64,000 nt of DNA, from contig JAIWNF010000001.1 in the NCBI GenBank assembly GCA_025093555.1, forward strand, positions 1,240,001 through 1,304,000, given 5' to 3'. How positions within the stretch are numbered: position 1 is the first letter of the stretch; each line of letters begins with the position of its first letter. The position numbers were made by a program, and so were the translations under genes. This DNA comes from Circinella umbellata (taxonomy: Eukaryota > Mucoromycota > Mucoromycetes > Mucorales > Lichtheimiaceae). Shown piece after piece: positions 48,041 through 61,630 of this stretch. The notes beneath the pieces are model-generated. The model saw nothing but the letters and a program-made list of their open reading frames with translations, did no database searches and was not told the origin of the DNA.

Positions 48041-50451
48041 ATGGAGTACGGAGAACAACAAAGACAACAGCATCACGATCCAAGAGGACCTCCTGCTCAT
48101 TGTATTTATGGAGAAATTGATTCTGAAATTTTAGGTTATTTTAAAAATGTGGAAGAAACTTTAGATAATCCTTCATTTGAAACTTCAGAAGGTTTGTTTT
48201 TCTTTTTTTTGTTAGATCCACATTATGTAGAAAATGTAGAATAAAAAAAGTCAATTGAGGAAAGAAGAAGAAAAACTCATGATCTCGTTTGTTTATAGAA
48301 TTACGATCGTTTGTCGATGCTGTTTATGAAGAAGTAGAAGGCAATGAACTTATTTTAGTAACAGATCCTTCATGTTCCATTATTGTTGAAAAATTATTAA
48401 AAATCTCGGATGGATTTCAATTACGTGTGTTTGCTGATCGGATCGCTGGAAGGTAAAAAAAAAAAAAACAAAAAACAAAAAACTTTTTCATTGAGAAACT
48501 AAACAAACTCAATGTTAAATATATATTTTAGATCTGTTGAATTATTTTCACATCAATGGGGATCTCATGTATGTCAAACCTTATTAACACTTTCAAGTGA
48601 TGTTGTTACAAAAGAAGTCAATGAAAATGGACCTGAAGATACAAAGATGACAGAAAAAGAAGAAGGAGGAGAAGAATTAAGATCTATGGAACAATTAGTT
48701 TTGAATATGTGTCAAGATATTAAACCTGAATTAGGTGCATTAATTTCACAACAATATGCTTCCCATGTGATTCGTGTTTTATTATGTGTTTTAGCTGGTA
48801 AACGGATTGAAGAAGAAGGTGGAAAAGATAGTGGACGTTTTAGAAGTAAAAATTCAAGAAAGTTTAGACAATCTCATGATCCTAGTTCACTTGGAAAGGT
48901 AAGGAATATTTATGATATGTTTAAACAACAAACAATTGACCAAATACTTATATGAATATATAAATTTTAAGCGATCAAATAGAGATGCTTCACCACCCAA
49001 AGTACCCAATTCTTTTACAGCCATGTTAAGAGAATTAATTAGTGAATTTGCTAATAAATCATCTGATACTGAAATGCGTGTTTTTGCTGTAAGCAAAGTC
49101 GCTAGTCCCGTTTTACAAGTAAGTTTTTCTAAATTTGATCTCTTCCAACTATTATATATATTTGAAAACTTACACAACAACCCAATCTAGTTATTATTGG
49201 AAATGGAACAAAATTTCAATGACAAAGAAGGTGAACAAATTATTGAAACACTTTTAGATCGTATCTTATGGGATGTTGCTACGGGTAAAGATACCGATGA
49301 TTCTATTGTTTCACAACGTACTTCTTGGTTTGAAACAATGATTCGTGATCAAGGAGGAAGTCGATTACTTCAAGTGGTTTTAAAAGTAGCCCCACCTACT
49401 GTTTATGAAAAATTATATGAAAAACATTTAAAGGGAAAATTGGCAAAATACAGTCAACATCCTTTGGCTAATTTTGTAGTACAAACATTAATATCTACTG
49501 TACGAACCAAAGATCAATTCAAAGCAATGAGTGAAGAATTAGGTGGATTTCAAGCATTATTAAAATCGAATAAACATGGTGTGATTCGAAGTGTAGTCGA
49601 AGCTTCTGTTAAAAAGAATTCACAACAAACAAAAGTTATCAAATGGCTTCGTGAAGCATTTGGTATTGAAACGGATGAAGATCAAAAACTATTTGTTATT
49701 TGTCTTATGCGTATGACTCGTATTGAGGTAAGAAATATATATATATAAATGAATAGAAACGATTGAATGAATTAACAACCCCCCCCTCCCCATTTGTAAT
49801 ATCAATTTTATTTTTAGAATGTAAGAGATCTTTCAGATAAAGAAAAATCAGATACCAGAGCTTTCCATTTACAAGGTTCTTTAATATTACAAGATATTAT
49901 GAAAATGACAGAAGGTCACAATAAATATGTTGTTACTAGGTAAAGTGAGGATATATATATATATAATTTGATTTTTTTCCTACTATGATTTATTCTAACA
50001 CATAGAGAGTAATAGTTTCTTATCACAAAAACCTGATACGACACTTACTTGGTGTTTCTCTCCCCAAGCTTCTCGTGCCTTTGAAAGCATGTTATCATCC
50101 GATCAAGTGGGTGGTAAAGTGAAAAAGAAGATTATTAAAAATTTACAAGGCCATTTTGTATCTATCAGTAAAGATAAATTCGGTAGTCACATTATTGATC
50201 GTATTTGGGCAGTAGCTGATATCAATGTCAAGGAACAAATTGCAAGTGAATTATTGAAAAGAGAACGTGAATTAACAGATCATCCTATGGGTAAATGTGT
50301 TCTTTGGACATGTCGAATTGAACTTTATAAACGAAGACATGATGATTGGGTAGAACGTGAAAAAGGTTTAGAAAAGAAAAAAGAATTATTTAAAGATATT
50401 CTAGGTGAAGATGCCATTAAGAAACCAAGTAAAAAGAAACGAAAACATTAA
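48041..50451 (+). CDS. NOP9: Nop9, Pumilio-like ribosome biogenesis factor
   Basis: Seven exons (48041-48191, 48299-48452, 48532-48898, 48972-49118, 49191-49727, 49818-49939, 50016-50451) give 637 residues; yeast Nop9 has 666. Pumilio-type repeats run through the protein: SIIVEKLLKISDGFQLRVFADRI, ELFSHQWGSHVCQTLL, LISQQYASHVIRVLL, RDQGGSRLLQVVLK, YSQHPLANFVVQTLI, LKSNKHGVIRSVVEA, SKDKFGSHIIDRIW, DHPMGKCVLWTCRIELYKRR. The C terminus is Lys/Arg-rich (KKPSKKKRKH), a nucleolar localisation signal. Nop9 binds the 20S pre-rRNA near the D-site and 18S maturation region for 40S subunit assembly. Exon 4 uses an AAG acceptor. The gene converges with ATG18. Confidence 0.95.
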
Positions 50452-50473
50452 ATCATTTTTCTTTTCCTATATT

Positions 50474-50515
<42 letters not shown>

Positions 50516-50770
50516 TACATTCTCTTTCTCTCTTTTTTTTTTTTTATTTATTTTATCTATGTCCCCCATTTCATCATTTTGTATAATTCCTTTTTTTTTT
50601 TGCATAATAATAATCATTTGTAACAAAAAAAATGTCTTTTTTTAATTGGGGTTACATACATGGGATGATATCTTCAAAGTTAAAAAAAAAAAAGGTGGGA
50701 GATATATAAACTGTTCAATAGATTACGGTAAGGGTGGGGGGAATAATTAGAATTAAAAAAGAAGAGGGGA
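50452..50770. other. Convergent 3' intergenic region with CA repeat
   Basis: This gap between the NOP9 and ATG18 stop codons contains a CA microsatellite (50477-50513), poly-T and poly-A. Both terminators lie here. Confidence 0.7.
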
Positions 50771-52278
50771 TTATGCACCTAATTTACCATTTAAATCATC
50801 ACCTGATCCTAATAAACTACTTTGTTTTAAAAGAACACATTCTCCACCATTTTCAAGATCAATATTATATTGATAAAAAAATCCTTCCGATGTAATAACC
50901 ATGACTTGAGGTGTTGTACTAACAATATATATTTATATTAATATTAAGATATTCATCTATCTATCAATTATATATATTTACCTGCTTAAAGCAACCAAAC
51001 TGTGAACACCAGCACTAGGCAATTTAAGTGATGCAAAATCACGTGATGGTTCCCACATTTCTGTAATCATACCAGGTAAATAAGATCCAATATTTCTTCC
51101 AAGATGTTGGGATGAACGTTTTAACATTTGTCTAAATTATAAAAAAAAAAAAAAGTTATTACTATTCTTATTGTTCTTTAATAATAAAAATAAAATAATA
51201 ATGAACTTACCCAACACTTCCACTACGACCTCTATTTCCACTATCTTCATACGTGTGATCCATTATACTTCCTCCATTATTATTATTAATATTATCATAT
51301 CCAATAGAAGAACCATTATTTTCAATAGGATGATTATTCGCTCCTGCAGCTATCTTGAAAATATGTACAGTTTCGGTATCACTTGAAACACATAATAAAG
51401 AACTGACCAAATTAAATGACATGGAATAAATTTTGGCAGGATACGATCCACGTCTAAATTGATACACTTTACTTGCATCTGGTACAGAAAATACACGGAT
51501 GACTGTACCCTTTTCACTTGCTGTTGCTAAGAGCGTTCCTTCTGAATTCATTGTAATACAACTAATCGGTGTTTTGTGGGCTTGAACAATATTGACTAAT
51601 TGAATACCCAAGGCATCAAATATTTCAACATCCCCTGATACTAAAGATGCATGAGTGGAAGAATTGGGTGTGGTAGGTGTTGTAGGTGCAAAAGGTGAAG
51701 TTGAAGAAGAACGTGATGGATAAGCAATATAACAATTTTCACTGGAGGGTGATAAAGCACAAATAGCTAAATAGAATAGTTTATTTTTAGTTGATACATT
51801 TGGTTGTTGGTTGTTGTTATATAGATGAAATTACCTGAAGGATTATGTCTTGTATCAATTGTATGAAGTAATTTCATATTACTTATGTCGTACAAAAAGA
51901 TTTGGTCTACAAGTACAACAATAAGTCTTCTTCTATTCATTTTGACAGCCAATACAGTAGTTGGAAATGTAAGTTCACAAATAGTAGATTGTCTCTAAAT
52001 GATGATAAAAAAAAGTTATTTAAAAAAGAGACTATCTTATATAAATATCTTATTATTATTAATTTTTCTATACCTTTGTATTAATAATTTGTAACTGTTT
52101 TGATGTAAATCCTTCTTGATCATCGACACCTACAAGTGCAACAAGAGAAGTACAAAAAAGCATCTCTACAATACTAGCACCTCGATCAGCTATATATATA
52201 AAAAATAATAACCATTCTTTTTTAGTTCTATCAAAAATGAAAAATGAAAAAAGAAACCTTTTTATTTTATCCCTTATC

Positions 52279-52346
<68 letters not shown>

Positions 52347-52507
52347 AAACCACTTTCTTTACATTTTGAATAACATTTTCCAAAAGGATCACAATTATAC
52401 ATTCGATAGCCTTTTTCTGTACCAACAGAAACACAACTAAAGTCTTGATTATAATTTAAAAATAATATTTTTTCTTGTTGTGGTTCAATGTCACCCGTCA
52501 TGTTCAT
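50771..52507 (-). CDS. ATG18: Atg18 PROPPIN (WD-repeat PI3P/PI(3,5)P2-binding protein)
   Basis: Six exons on the minus strand (52507-52363, 52189-52074, 51994-51835, 51766-51211, 51131-50982, 50918-50771) give 424 residues. A second in-frame ATG at 52501 (MTGDIEPQQ) may be the start; the first ATG adds only two residues. Family signatures are [81 protein letters not shown], and the phosphoinositide-binding FRRG (244-247, [16 protein letters not shown]). Atg18 binds PI3P with Atg2 for autophagosome formation and PI(3,5)P2 for vacuole size control. An Asn/Gly-rich insert (about 290-310) lies in the loop that in Atg18 contacts membranes. Intron 1 contains a long GA/TG repeat (52278-52346 on the plus strand). 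Confidence 0.95.
52278..52346. repeat. CT/CA compound microsatellite in ATG18 intron 1
   Basis: About 50 bp of CT repeat followed by about 18 bp of CA. On the sense (minus) strand it reads TG then GA repeats, close behind the donor of the first intron. Confidence 0.9.
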
Positions 52508-53749
52508 ACTTTATTATAATGGGGGGGGAGGAGGAAAGGGGTAAAAAGGTAACGTGTTAAAAGAGAGCCAAGGAAGAGAAAGAGAGGAGGGAGAAAAAAA
52601 AAAAAGATGAAACGCGGGACCATAAAAGGTGTATGCAATGTTTTTAGGTACAAAAAAAAAGTAATCCGAAGCATCCGAAGCACAAAAAAAAAAGAGAGAT
52701 AGGGTAACGTGACGCAATGCAATAGAAAGAACTTATTCAACTTGGCGAATCAACTTATCCAAGTTTTTTTTTTTACAAACTTATTGTATTTTTATTATAC
52801 GATATTTTAAAAACACTAGAAGATTTATTTATTTATTTATTTATTAATACGAATGGGTGTGTTTGTGTTTGTGTGGGTGTATACGTATGTGTTTTTGAAA
52901 AGTAAATTAAAGGTAAGTTCCAGTTGTTGATGGTTACACACCTTTCGGTCGGAGGGAAGTGGTTTAAGAAAGGTCATTAGTATTATATTATAATATAATG
53001 TTTTATAGCCTGGGAACTCCTGGTTTCTCTCTCTCTTTCTCTCTCTTATTTATTTATATATTTATTTATTTGTGACATGTTGTAAAATCATTATCTAGTA
53101 ATAATAATAAAATAGTATATTATATTATTAGTAGTAACAGAAAGTAAATAGTAATGGTTAGTAGTAACTGAAAAAAAAAAGAATTGAAAAAAAAAAATCA
53201 ACGGTCCAAAAATAGGTAACAATCATGCATGTCAATAACAATGATGAGGTTTTTTTGATATAAAAGTTCATACTAAAGTTCTTTCTCTTTATTTCTATTG
53301 TCTAACTTTGTACTTGGCTAATAAAGATGATCTATTCTATATAAATGAAGAACCGTTTTCAAATGTTAAATGCTAAATGTTAAATTTCAATTAAAATATG
53401 ATAGTAAGAATAATAATGTCATGTAAACTTAAATACTTATAAGTCTAGTTTTGTTTTTTAATTGTCAACTCATCTAACTATCAAATAATAGACGACATCA
53501 TCTTTTTTTTTTATTGATTGTTTACCCCCCTAATTATATAATACGTAACTCAGCCATAAAAAAAAAAACTACTAACTCGGATCAAGGTACCGTTGCTCTC
53601 CGTCTCTTTTTTATTTTTTCTGTGTTCCACTTAGTACTACTTTGTTCCTTTTCTTTCTTTCTTTCTCTCTCTTTTTTTTTTCTCCTTTCTTTAATAAAAA
53701 AAAAAGAAAATTAAGATAAAAATATAAAAGCTTCTTTTTCTTTTTTTCT
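52508..53749. other. Divergent intergenic region, ATG18 / RhoGEF
   Basis: This 1.24 kb region has poly-A/T tracts, ATTT repeats and CT-rich DNA (53640-53690). No gene is seen; it contains the promoters of both neighbours. Confidence 0.5.
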
Positions 53750-56700
53750 ATGAACAGCAAGGTAATAATCCAACAATATATATGCACTATCTATATGTAT
53801 ATAATATTTATATATATATAGACGTTATTTTTACTTTCGCAAGGATTTTTTATTCCTGCATTGGTTTTTTTTTTTTAAAACTCAACGTTTTTTTTTTTTC
53901 AGGAACTCGATACTTTTGGATATATTCATAGTCGCAAGTTGACATTATCCACAGATCACACCATTCTTATTAAACATGCTCCATTAAAACAAATCCCGGA
54001 ATCATTGGTAAATAAAAACATTGTGTTCAAGAACAAGAAAAAGATAATAATATGTATATATTGAATTCTCTTTCTCTCTCTTTTAAAAAAGTGTGTTTAT
54101 TATGACGTGCTTGTAGACGATCAATTTCTTGATAATAATAATAATGACGATGATATGAGTAAGTTGGATTTATATATATATATATACGTAAGAAAAAAAA
54201 ACTTAACTTTTTTTTTCCCTTTGGGTATTTATTTATATCTAAAAAGGCTATGGTCAATTTTATGATGCTATTACTGCTTCTTCAAGAGCATCTATACGAT
54301 CAAGACATACTTCATTTATACCTTCAACAATAGAACAACAACGTCGATTTGTTAAAGTAAAGAGATTACATATAATAAACAACTGGAGTAAGAGGAGTGA
54401 GGAAGCAGGGGGGTAGGCGGGGGCAGGAGGAAGGACACTCAATTTTTATTATTTTATTTTCTCTATTTTATATAAATTAATGCTTGTTTTTTTTTCAAAT
54501 AGAATGATGAACGACGTGATAATTTGATATCCGAATTTATTCTTACTGAAGATAATTATGTAGCAAGTTTACGTGCATTTATTACGGTAATAAAGAAACA
54601 AAAACACAAAATAGAATTATGGATTTGTTTAGTTATAACTTAATATAGTAATCTATGTATCCATGTATCTATAGACAATTGTTCATCCCATACGTACTAG
54701 AGCACGTGATAAACAAAAAAGAATCTTAGGTCCTTATGAATGTGGCAAAGTTTTTATGAATATTGAACAAATATTACAAGTCAATGAAGCTTTTCGATTA
54801 GATTTAGCTCGATATCAATCAACGGTTATAACTGGTACGACGACAACGACAACGACACCATCACAAACAATAGATTTTGGTGAAATGTGTTTAAATCATG
54901 TAAGTTTTTTCCCCTCCTAGTATTCATTATTATTAAACGATAAATAAATACATAAAAAAAAGTACGAGAAGAGGAAGAGGAGGAGGAGGGGGGGAGTATC
55001 AAATTATTGATAAAAATTATCAATTTAGTTACGTCGATTTGTTAGTTATTACCATAAATTTTTATTGGGGGTAGAAAATGCACAAACATTTAATACTAAA
55101 GAACAAAAAGATAATCCAACTTATGACGCATATCTTGATGTAAGTAATTCTTTTTAATATGTTAGCTTTACCAAAAACCAAAAAATAAAAAGTACCAGTA
55201 ATAATTTTTTATTAAAATTGGCAATGATATTAGGAAGTGAAGGGTACGATGGGTAATCAAACTGTATATGATTATTTGGCATTACCAGGACAACGCGTAG
55301 GTCGATATACAATGTTTCTAAAAGGTAATATAATAACAGTTGCTAGGTTTGGGGGGGGAGAAGATGTTGCTAAGAGTTACTCTGTTTTGATATTAATTAT
55401 TATTATTATAAATATTAGAGCTTATTAAACACACAACAGATGACCATTCAAATTTACCTGGTTTAACGGAAGCTTTAAAAACAGCTGAAGAAATTGCTAA
55501 TATGAGTGAAGATTATCATACAAAATTAATCAAGATATTTCATAATATGCTTCAATCCATTCAACATTGTCCAGTAAGTAAATTTATATGCTTTCCCCTT
55601 CCAAAAAAAAATATAAGGAACCTCTAATCGTTTCTTATATATACATTAATTTCACATAAAAAACATTTTTTTAGGCATCATTATTAAGTCAACAAAGAAG
55701 TTTAATATGTCATTTGGATGCTTCAGAATTAGATCCACATACTTTAAGACCTGTTCATCCTGTCACACTTTTTTTATTTACTGATAAATTAATGGTGGTA
55801 CGAAGACCTTCTTATGTATCCGATGGTTTAGAGTTATGTGGATTAGATCAAGAAAGAGATAAAACAGGCATGCTTTCTTTATTAGTGAGAAAAGCGGAAT
55901 CATCTAAACGATATGATCGAAAATTAAAGTTTCGTGGATGGATTAGTTTAAATGATATTGAAATTCATGATGGAGCAGCTGGTAAAGTATATATTATTTT
56001 AAAGAGGGGAAGGGAAGGAGGGGTAAGGGGGGGTCATTGGAGAAAAATAAACCAAATTAAACCCTTTTTATTTTATTTTATTTCCAAAATAATAGAATTA
56101 CCAACATCATTTACATTAGTAACAAGTGTTACAGATACAACATCAGATACAGATCCTCAAACACGTGATGCATTAGAAGGATATTTTTTAGAAGATTCAT
56201 TTCGATTATTTCATTTATCGGAAGAATATACTTCCAAATCCATTAAATCATTAATGGAAGAAAAAGAAAATTTTGTTGAACAATTTGGAAAAGCGAAATC
56301 AGGACATAAAAGAATTGGTAAAAAAAAATGAGTGATGAATTAGCTGTATATATGATTGGGGTAGATGGGAGGATTTCATAATATACGAGATTTTTGTTAA
56401 TATATATATATATTGATATATTATTGTATATAGATGATCATTTATTGGAATTTACGCATGGTCAATGGAAAGGTCGATACTTTTTTGCTAATATATATCG
56501 ATTATCGACCTATCAATTACTTCCAAATAAGGTAATGATTAAAGTTTGAAAGAAAAACAATGGAATTAAAACATTACTAAAATGCAGAAATATATAATAA
56601 TTTTTTTTTTACAAAAAAAAAAAAATTGTAAAATAGAGCGCAATAGCAATTGCTTATCTTGAAGGATCATTTACTAGTTTGAAATCTCAGTTGAGCAACT

Positions 56701-58868
56701 GCTTTACTATACCCCATATGTTAGGATTTATCATACCCAATAAAAATGATAGTATATTTAGGTAAAAAAAAAAAAAAAAGAAAAAGAAAAATATTTATAT
56801 ACTAAATGGATTATTCGCTAATATCATTCTTACTTTTATTATGATAGATTTTCAATACTTAGCAAGCTGGCACTTGGATGTATATCTGATGATAAAGAAT
56901 GTATATTAGACTTGACAACACAAACTGAATCAACATTTCAACAATTTCGAGATCGATTTCTCGGTAATCGTAGGTATATCATATGAACTGAAAAAAAAAG
57001 AAACAATTAATTCAACCCCTCCCCTCTTCCAAAAATAATAATAATAATAATAATAGTTTTATGATTTACACTACTGTTGTTTATTGTATTATTAGAGGGA
57101 TAATAATAATAATATTTTCTTTTTTTTTTTTGACTAATCATTAGTATAAATTATCTATATAGTTTATGCATGTGATAAAGATTTACGAGAAGTAGGAAGA
57201 ATGGCAACTTCATTATCTTTACAACATCGGCGTCAACGACGTCAGCGAATACGATATACGGATAATACTAAGTCTATGCGAATGGCATTACATAAAGATC
57301 TCTCAAGAAAACCAAGTAGAACATTTAAATTTTTTAATAACTTGGGCAATAGTAATAATAATAATAGTAATACTTCATCCTTATTATCACCTTCTTCCTC
57401 TCCGTCAACATCTACTTCACCTATTCCATCATCAGCAACAACAATAACAACAGCAACAATGCCAGAAAGACGTAAAAGTTTATCTAGTGATGAATTTATG
57501 AAAGGAACCACTGAATTTTTGGAATCAAGGATATCTAATCAAACCTTTTCAAGTAATGGTTCGTTATCAGAGACAGAAGATCCAACAACTATTGTATCCT
57601 CTTCAGCACCACCAGCAACAACAACAGTAGATTGTCATTCTTCACTTTATAGTAATACTGCAAAAAGAAAAAATAGAGCAAGGGCAACGACGACGACAAC
57701 GGGTCATAGTGGACAACAATATATAACAAATACTGTTAGAAGAAAATCATTAACTGAAACCATTGCCTCAGCATATCGGGTAAGTACACATAAAAAGCTG
57801 GACAATTGAGATAAAAGAGATATATACTCACAAAAAGAGATAGAGAAAGAGAAGTGTAGAAATCCTATATTAATCAAACATATTATACAATTGAATATCT
57901 AGCCAAGTATACATCCAACTCAATCCGTGTCATATGAAATTTCGGTAAACTTTTTTATTTATTTATTTTGCTGCCAGATTTATACGTAAGCGTATATAAA
58001 TATCCATTAGCTCATACTTTATATATCAAGCCTAAAGGTAGTAGTAATACGGATATGTCGAAACAAAAAAGTGCGGATGGATTGGAAGAACGAATCAAAC
58101 AACTTACATCAACCTTACAAAAATTCAATAAAAAAAATATTCATCGACATTCATCACCAATACGTCCACGTCCCAATAATTTTATAGATAACAGTAATAA
58201 TAATAATACGTCTCCTTCAGCATCTTCATCATCATTAGCAACAAGATCAAATCAATTGAAAAATAATCCTCATCGACATTCTATGTCATTATCTCCGGAT
58301 CAATATAATAGTAGTGGATTCACAACACTTCGAAATAGTAGTAGAGAAACACTTTTATCTATGGGTGGTGTAAATAATGGTAAACAGCAACAGCAGCAAC
58401 AACAACAACCACCAGCAACAGTAAGTCCATCCGTATCTCATGATCTAATGAACGGAAAGGTAATAATAATAACAACAACAACAACAAAATTAGTTTTTAT
58501 GGGGAATTTATAAATGTATCTATAGATTATTTATATATATTGAAATGCATAAACTAATACTAAAAAAAAAATTGGGGTTTTTTTTTAGCAAACTCAAGTT
58601 GATGATAAGATTTCTGAATTATTAGCTCATATTAAGAGTCAATCTCCTTTATCAACAACAAGCACGGATAGTAGTAGTCTTAGAACACCCTCACCTGCTG
58701 CTAATACAACAGATTTACACTATCCTGAAGAATTGGAACAAAAATTAATTGCAGAAATGGATACAATAAAAAGTGAATTTAGTCGTCGATATAATTCCAT
58801 GATTAATGATTATGAAGAAATGGGAGCAGTTGTACGACAATTAAATAAAGCACTCAAAAAGGTAATAC

Positions 58869-58903
<35 letters not shown>

Positions 58904-59625
58904 TATTATTTATAATAAGCATTCTAATAGATGTAAATATAAATAGAAAGATGACGAATTATCGATATTACGTATTCGATATCAAGATGCAATGGCAGAA
59001 AATGATCTACTCTATGAGGTATTAATCTAGAATTTAAAAATTTAGAATGACTAAGATTTACTTTATTAACATCTTATCACACTTTATTCATTTGATTTAA
59101 AAAAGGCATTTAATAATGAATTGGATCATATGTATGATTTATTCGAACAACGATCGACTAGACTAAATAAAAGAGAATATTCTTCTTCCTCTCTTGATGA
59201 TTATGATGATGAAGAAGAAGGAGAAGAAGAAGAACAGAGGGAACAACAAGAAAATATAATTTACCATACTCATCAAAAACGACCAGCTCATCCAAGTCCT
59301 GAAGCTCAAATAAGAAAGAAATTAGAATTAACCATTAAAGAACGTAATCAATGGCATAAAACAGCATGGTAAGTTTTTCTTTTTAATATTATTATTGTTA
59401 AATGTACCAAGAAAAAAAAATTCTTAAATTTTATTTTTATTTAGTAAATTGGCTCGTGAATTACAATCTTTAAGTCAAAGTACGGGTAATCGTAGTATTA
59501 CACCTACATCATCATCTTCAACATCATCCTTATCAACAACTACTGGTCATGGAAATAATGATAATATTCGACCAGGAAATTCTAGATCAACTCCTCTTCC
59601 TCCTTTTAGACATTCTACAAATTAA
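53750..59625 (+). CDS. Rho guanine nucleotide exchange factor (DH domain)
   Basis: Modelled with 21 exons: 53750-53761, 53903-54007, 54092-54158, 54247-54356, 54503-54586, 54675-54899, 55029-55139, 55234-55324, 55419-55573, 55675-55981, 56096-56317, 56434-56531, 56637-56761, 56848-56963, 57163-57779, 57903-57944, 58031-58459, 58589-58861, 58947-59018, 59106-59368, 59445-59625. It gives 1234 residues. The Dbl-homology domain (about 100-335) shows RDNLISEFILTEDNYVASLRAFI, ILQVNEAFRLDL, YLALPGQRVGRYTMFLKELIKHT. It is followed by a PH-like region (LRPVHPVTLFLFTDKLMVVRRP, KLKFRGWISLNDIEI). The C-terminal half is Ser/Asn/Thr-rich and ends in a coiled coil. It should activate a Rho/Cdc42 GTPase in polarity or cytokinesis; Bud3-type is possible. 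The 12-nt first exon and the junction at 57945-58030 are the weakest parts. Confidence 0.78.
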
Positions 59626-60689
59626 AGGAGGAGGTTTACACATATGCTTTTTTTTTAACTATTATTATGAATTATTTATTATATATGGTGCTATTAAGAT
59701 ATGATAATAATAAAGAAAATTCAATCAGTAAGTTATTGTTACTTACTGTCCATGAACAAAGTAGAAATAAATATTTATAAATATACTATATGCAGAATAA
59801 TTTTCAAGCTCTAAAAAGTATTGAACCTTTGGTTATTTTATAAGGTTGAAAAGATGGTTTTTAATTGTTTCTTTTTGCTATTTTTTTTTTGATCGCTATG
59901 TTTATAATTGACAAATAATATGCTATTACCTAGTTGTTGCTTACGTAGTCTAGCCAAAGTTAATACGTACCTATCAATGATCACTACATATTGAACCTAA
60001 TGTTATTTTTCCAAGTTACGTAGATAGAACGTGGATAAACATGAGTTGATAAATTCTTTTCAGTGACTTGTTGAATAAAGCAATCAATACGTAGTTAAAT
60101 AAAAAGCCATGATGCTTTTTTATCTTTCAAAATACTTGGACGAATTCAAATAGATCAAATAATGATGTATTTTTAGTATATTCAACTTATGATCGATAAA
60201 ATTGAAAAGATCGTATCGATAAAAACGTTTACACCAACTATATTATTCATTATGCATTCTACATTTTCAAATTAATTATAGCCAAGGCGACATGGTATAT
60301 TAGATATTTTTCAATTTATGCATTCATGCAGTAATTCTTTACGATAAAAACGTTGGGTCTCATTTTTACTTAATGTCTACGTACGTTCAATTCGATCTTT
60401 AGTTTTCACAAAATTGTGAACTACACCAGAACAGATATAAATTGTCTGCTACCTATGTATATATATATATATATATTCGGACTCTGTCGTCATGAAAAGC
60501 AGAATCATCTCAACATAATTCACAAATAGGAGCATTCAAATGTTTTTTGTTTTTCTATCCCATTTTTAATTAATCGAAATCTTTTATTCTCTATGTTATT
60601 ACATTCCCTCCGTTTATTTACTGCTATGATAATATAGCTTTACGGCACTCCTTAATAATTGAGAATTTTTCAAATTTGACAGCTACATT

Positions 60690-60800
60690 TTCACCCCCCC
60701 CCCTTCAACCCCCAAAAAAAATTTCTGGACCGATAAACCGACATCTCGGTCACTTTTCCGGCCGGAATGAAGAATCCTACTTGGTGCTCCTCAGTAAGCT
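60690..60800. mobile_element. GC-rich palindromic island, possible transposon remnant
   Basis: Within AT-rich DNA this stretch starts with a C-homopolymer and contains ccgacatctcggtc, then the perfect 12-bp palindrome ttccggccggaa (60756-60767), and ggtgctcctcagtaagct. The base composition is unlike the neighbourhood. It looks like a conserved end or internal piece of a mobile element, but no family can be named from the sequence alone. Confidence 0.3.
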
Positions 60801-61630
60801 AAAAACGAAAATTATATATACGTACGTAATAAAAAAGACACAAAATAAAATAAAATTGAAAACCTAGGAAGTATGCATCCCAGTACCAATGACATTTACT
60901 ACAATGTTAATAATTTCGATCTACGTTATAAAATATTGAGAAGTAAAATATTAACGTTCTTAATTAATCGCAATGATGACTGGATAAAAAGAAAATAATG
61001 TAAAATGTTCTATGAGTTCTATAACTAGTAAGACAACTTGGTTATCTACTCACTGTTACATAATATCTAATGTTTTTCTATAAAAAAAACCCAAGCGTCG
61101 GGGGGGGGACAGGTTATTTTAGGGGAAATTACTATGTGCGTTGAAAGACTCTTTGAATGTAATGTTTGTGAATCGTCTACAATGTAGAATAATAATAATT
61201 TGTTCTATTCTTTAACTACGTTTTATGATCACTTATTAAACTGGTTGATAATGAACTAACAGATTATCTGCTTAACAATACTTAAGCTTTTTTTAAAGGT
61301 TGAAAGTAAATCGTGTAATTTTTCAATTGTTGTTGCACAACAAAAGAATGTGCCATTCGAATGTTACTGATAAGACACATGTTAAAATATTTATAATTAC
61401 CATATGGAAGGTCTTTTTTTGTCATTTATCATCGCTATCAAATATAAATACGTATCACTGATGCTTTTTTGATTTTACTATTGTCGTCCGTTTTTATTTC
61501 ATCAATGAGTAAGTCGTTTCGCACTACACATGAGATCTTCCGAGGCAAAACTTTTAGTACTACAAATAAAGCAATGCCAATAATATATAAATAATGTTGA
61601 TCATCCTGATTGTTTTCTTTCCATGATCAG

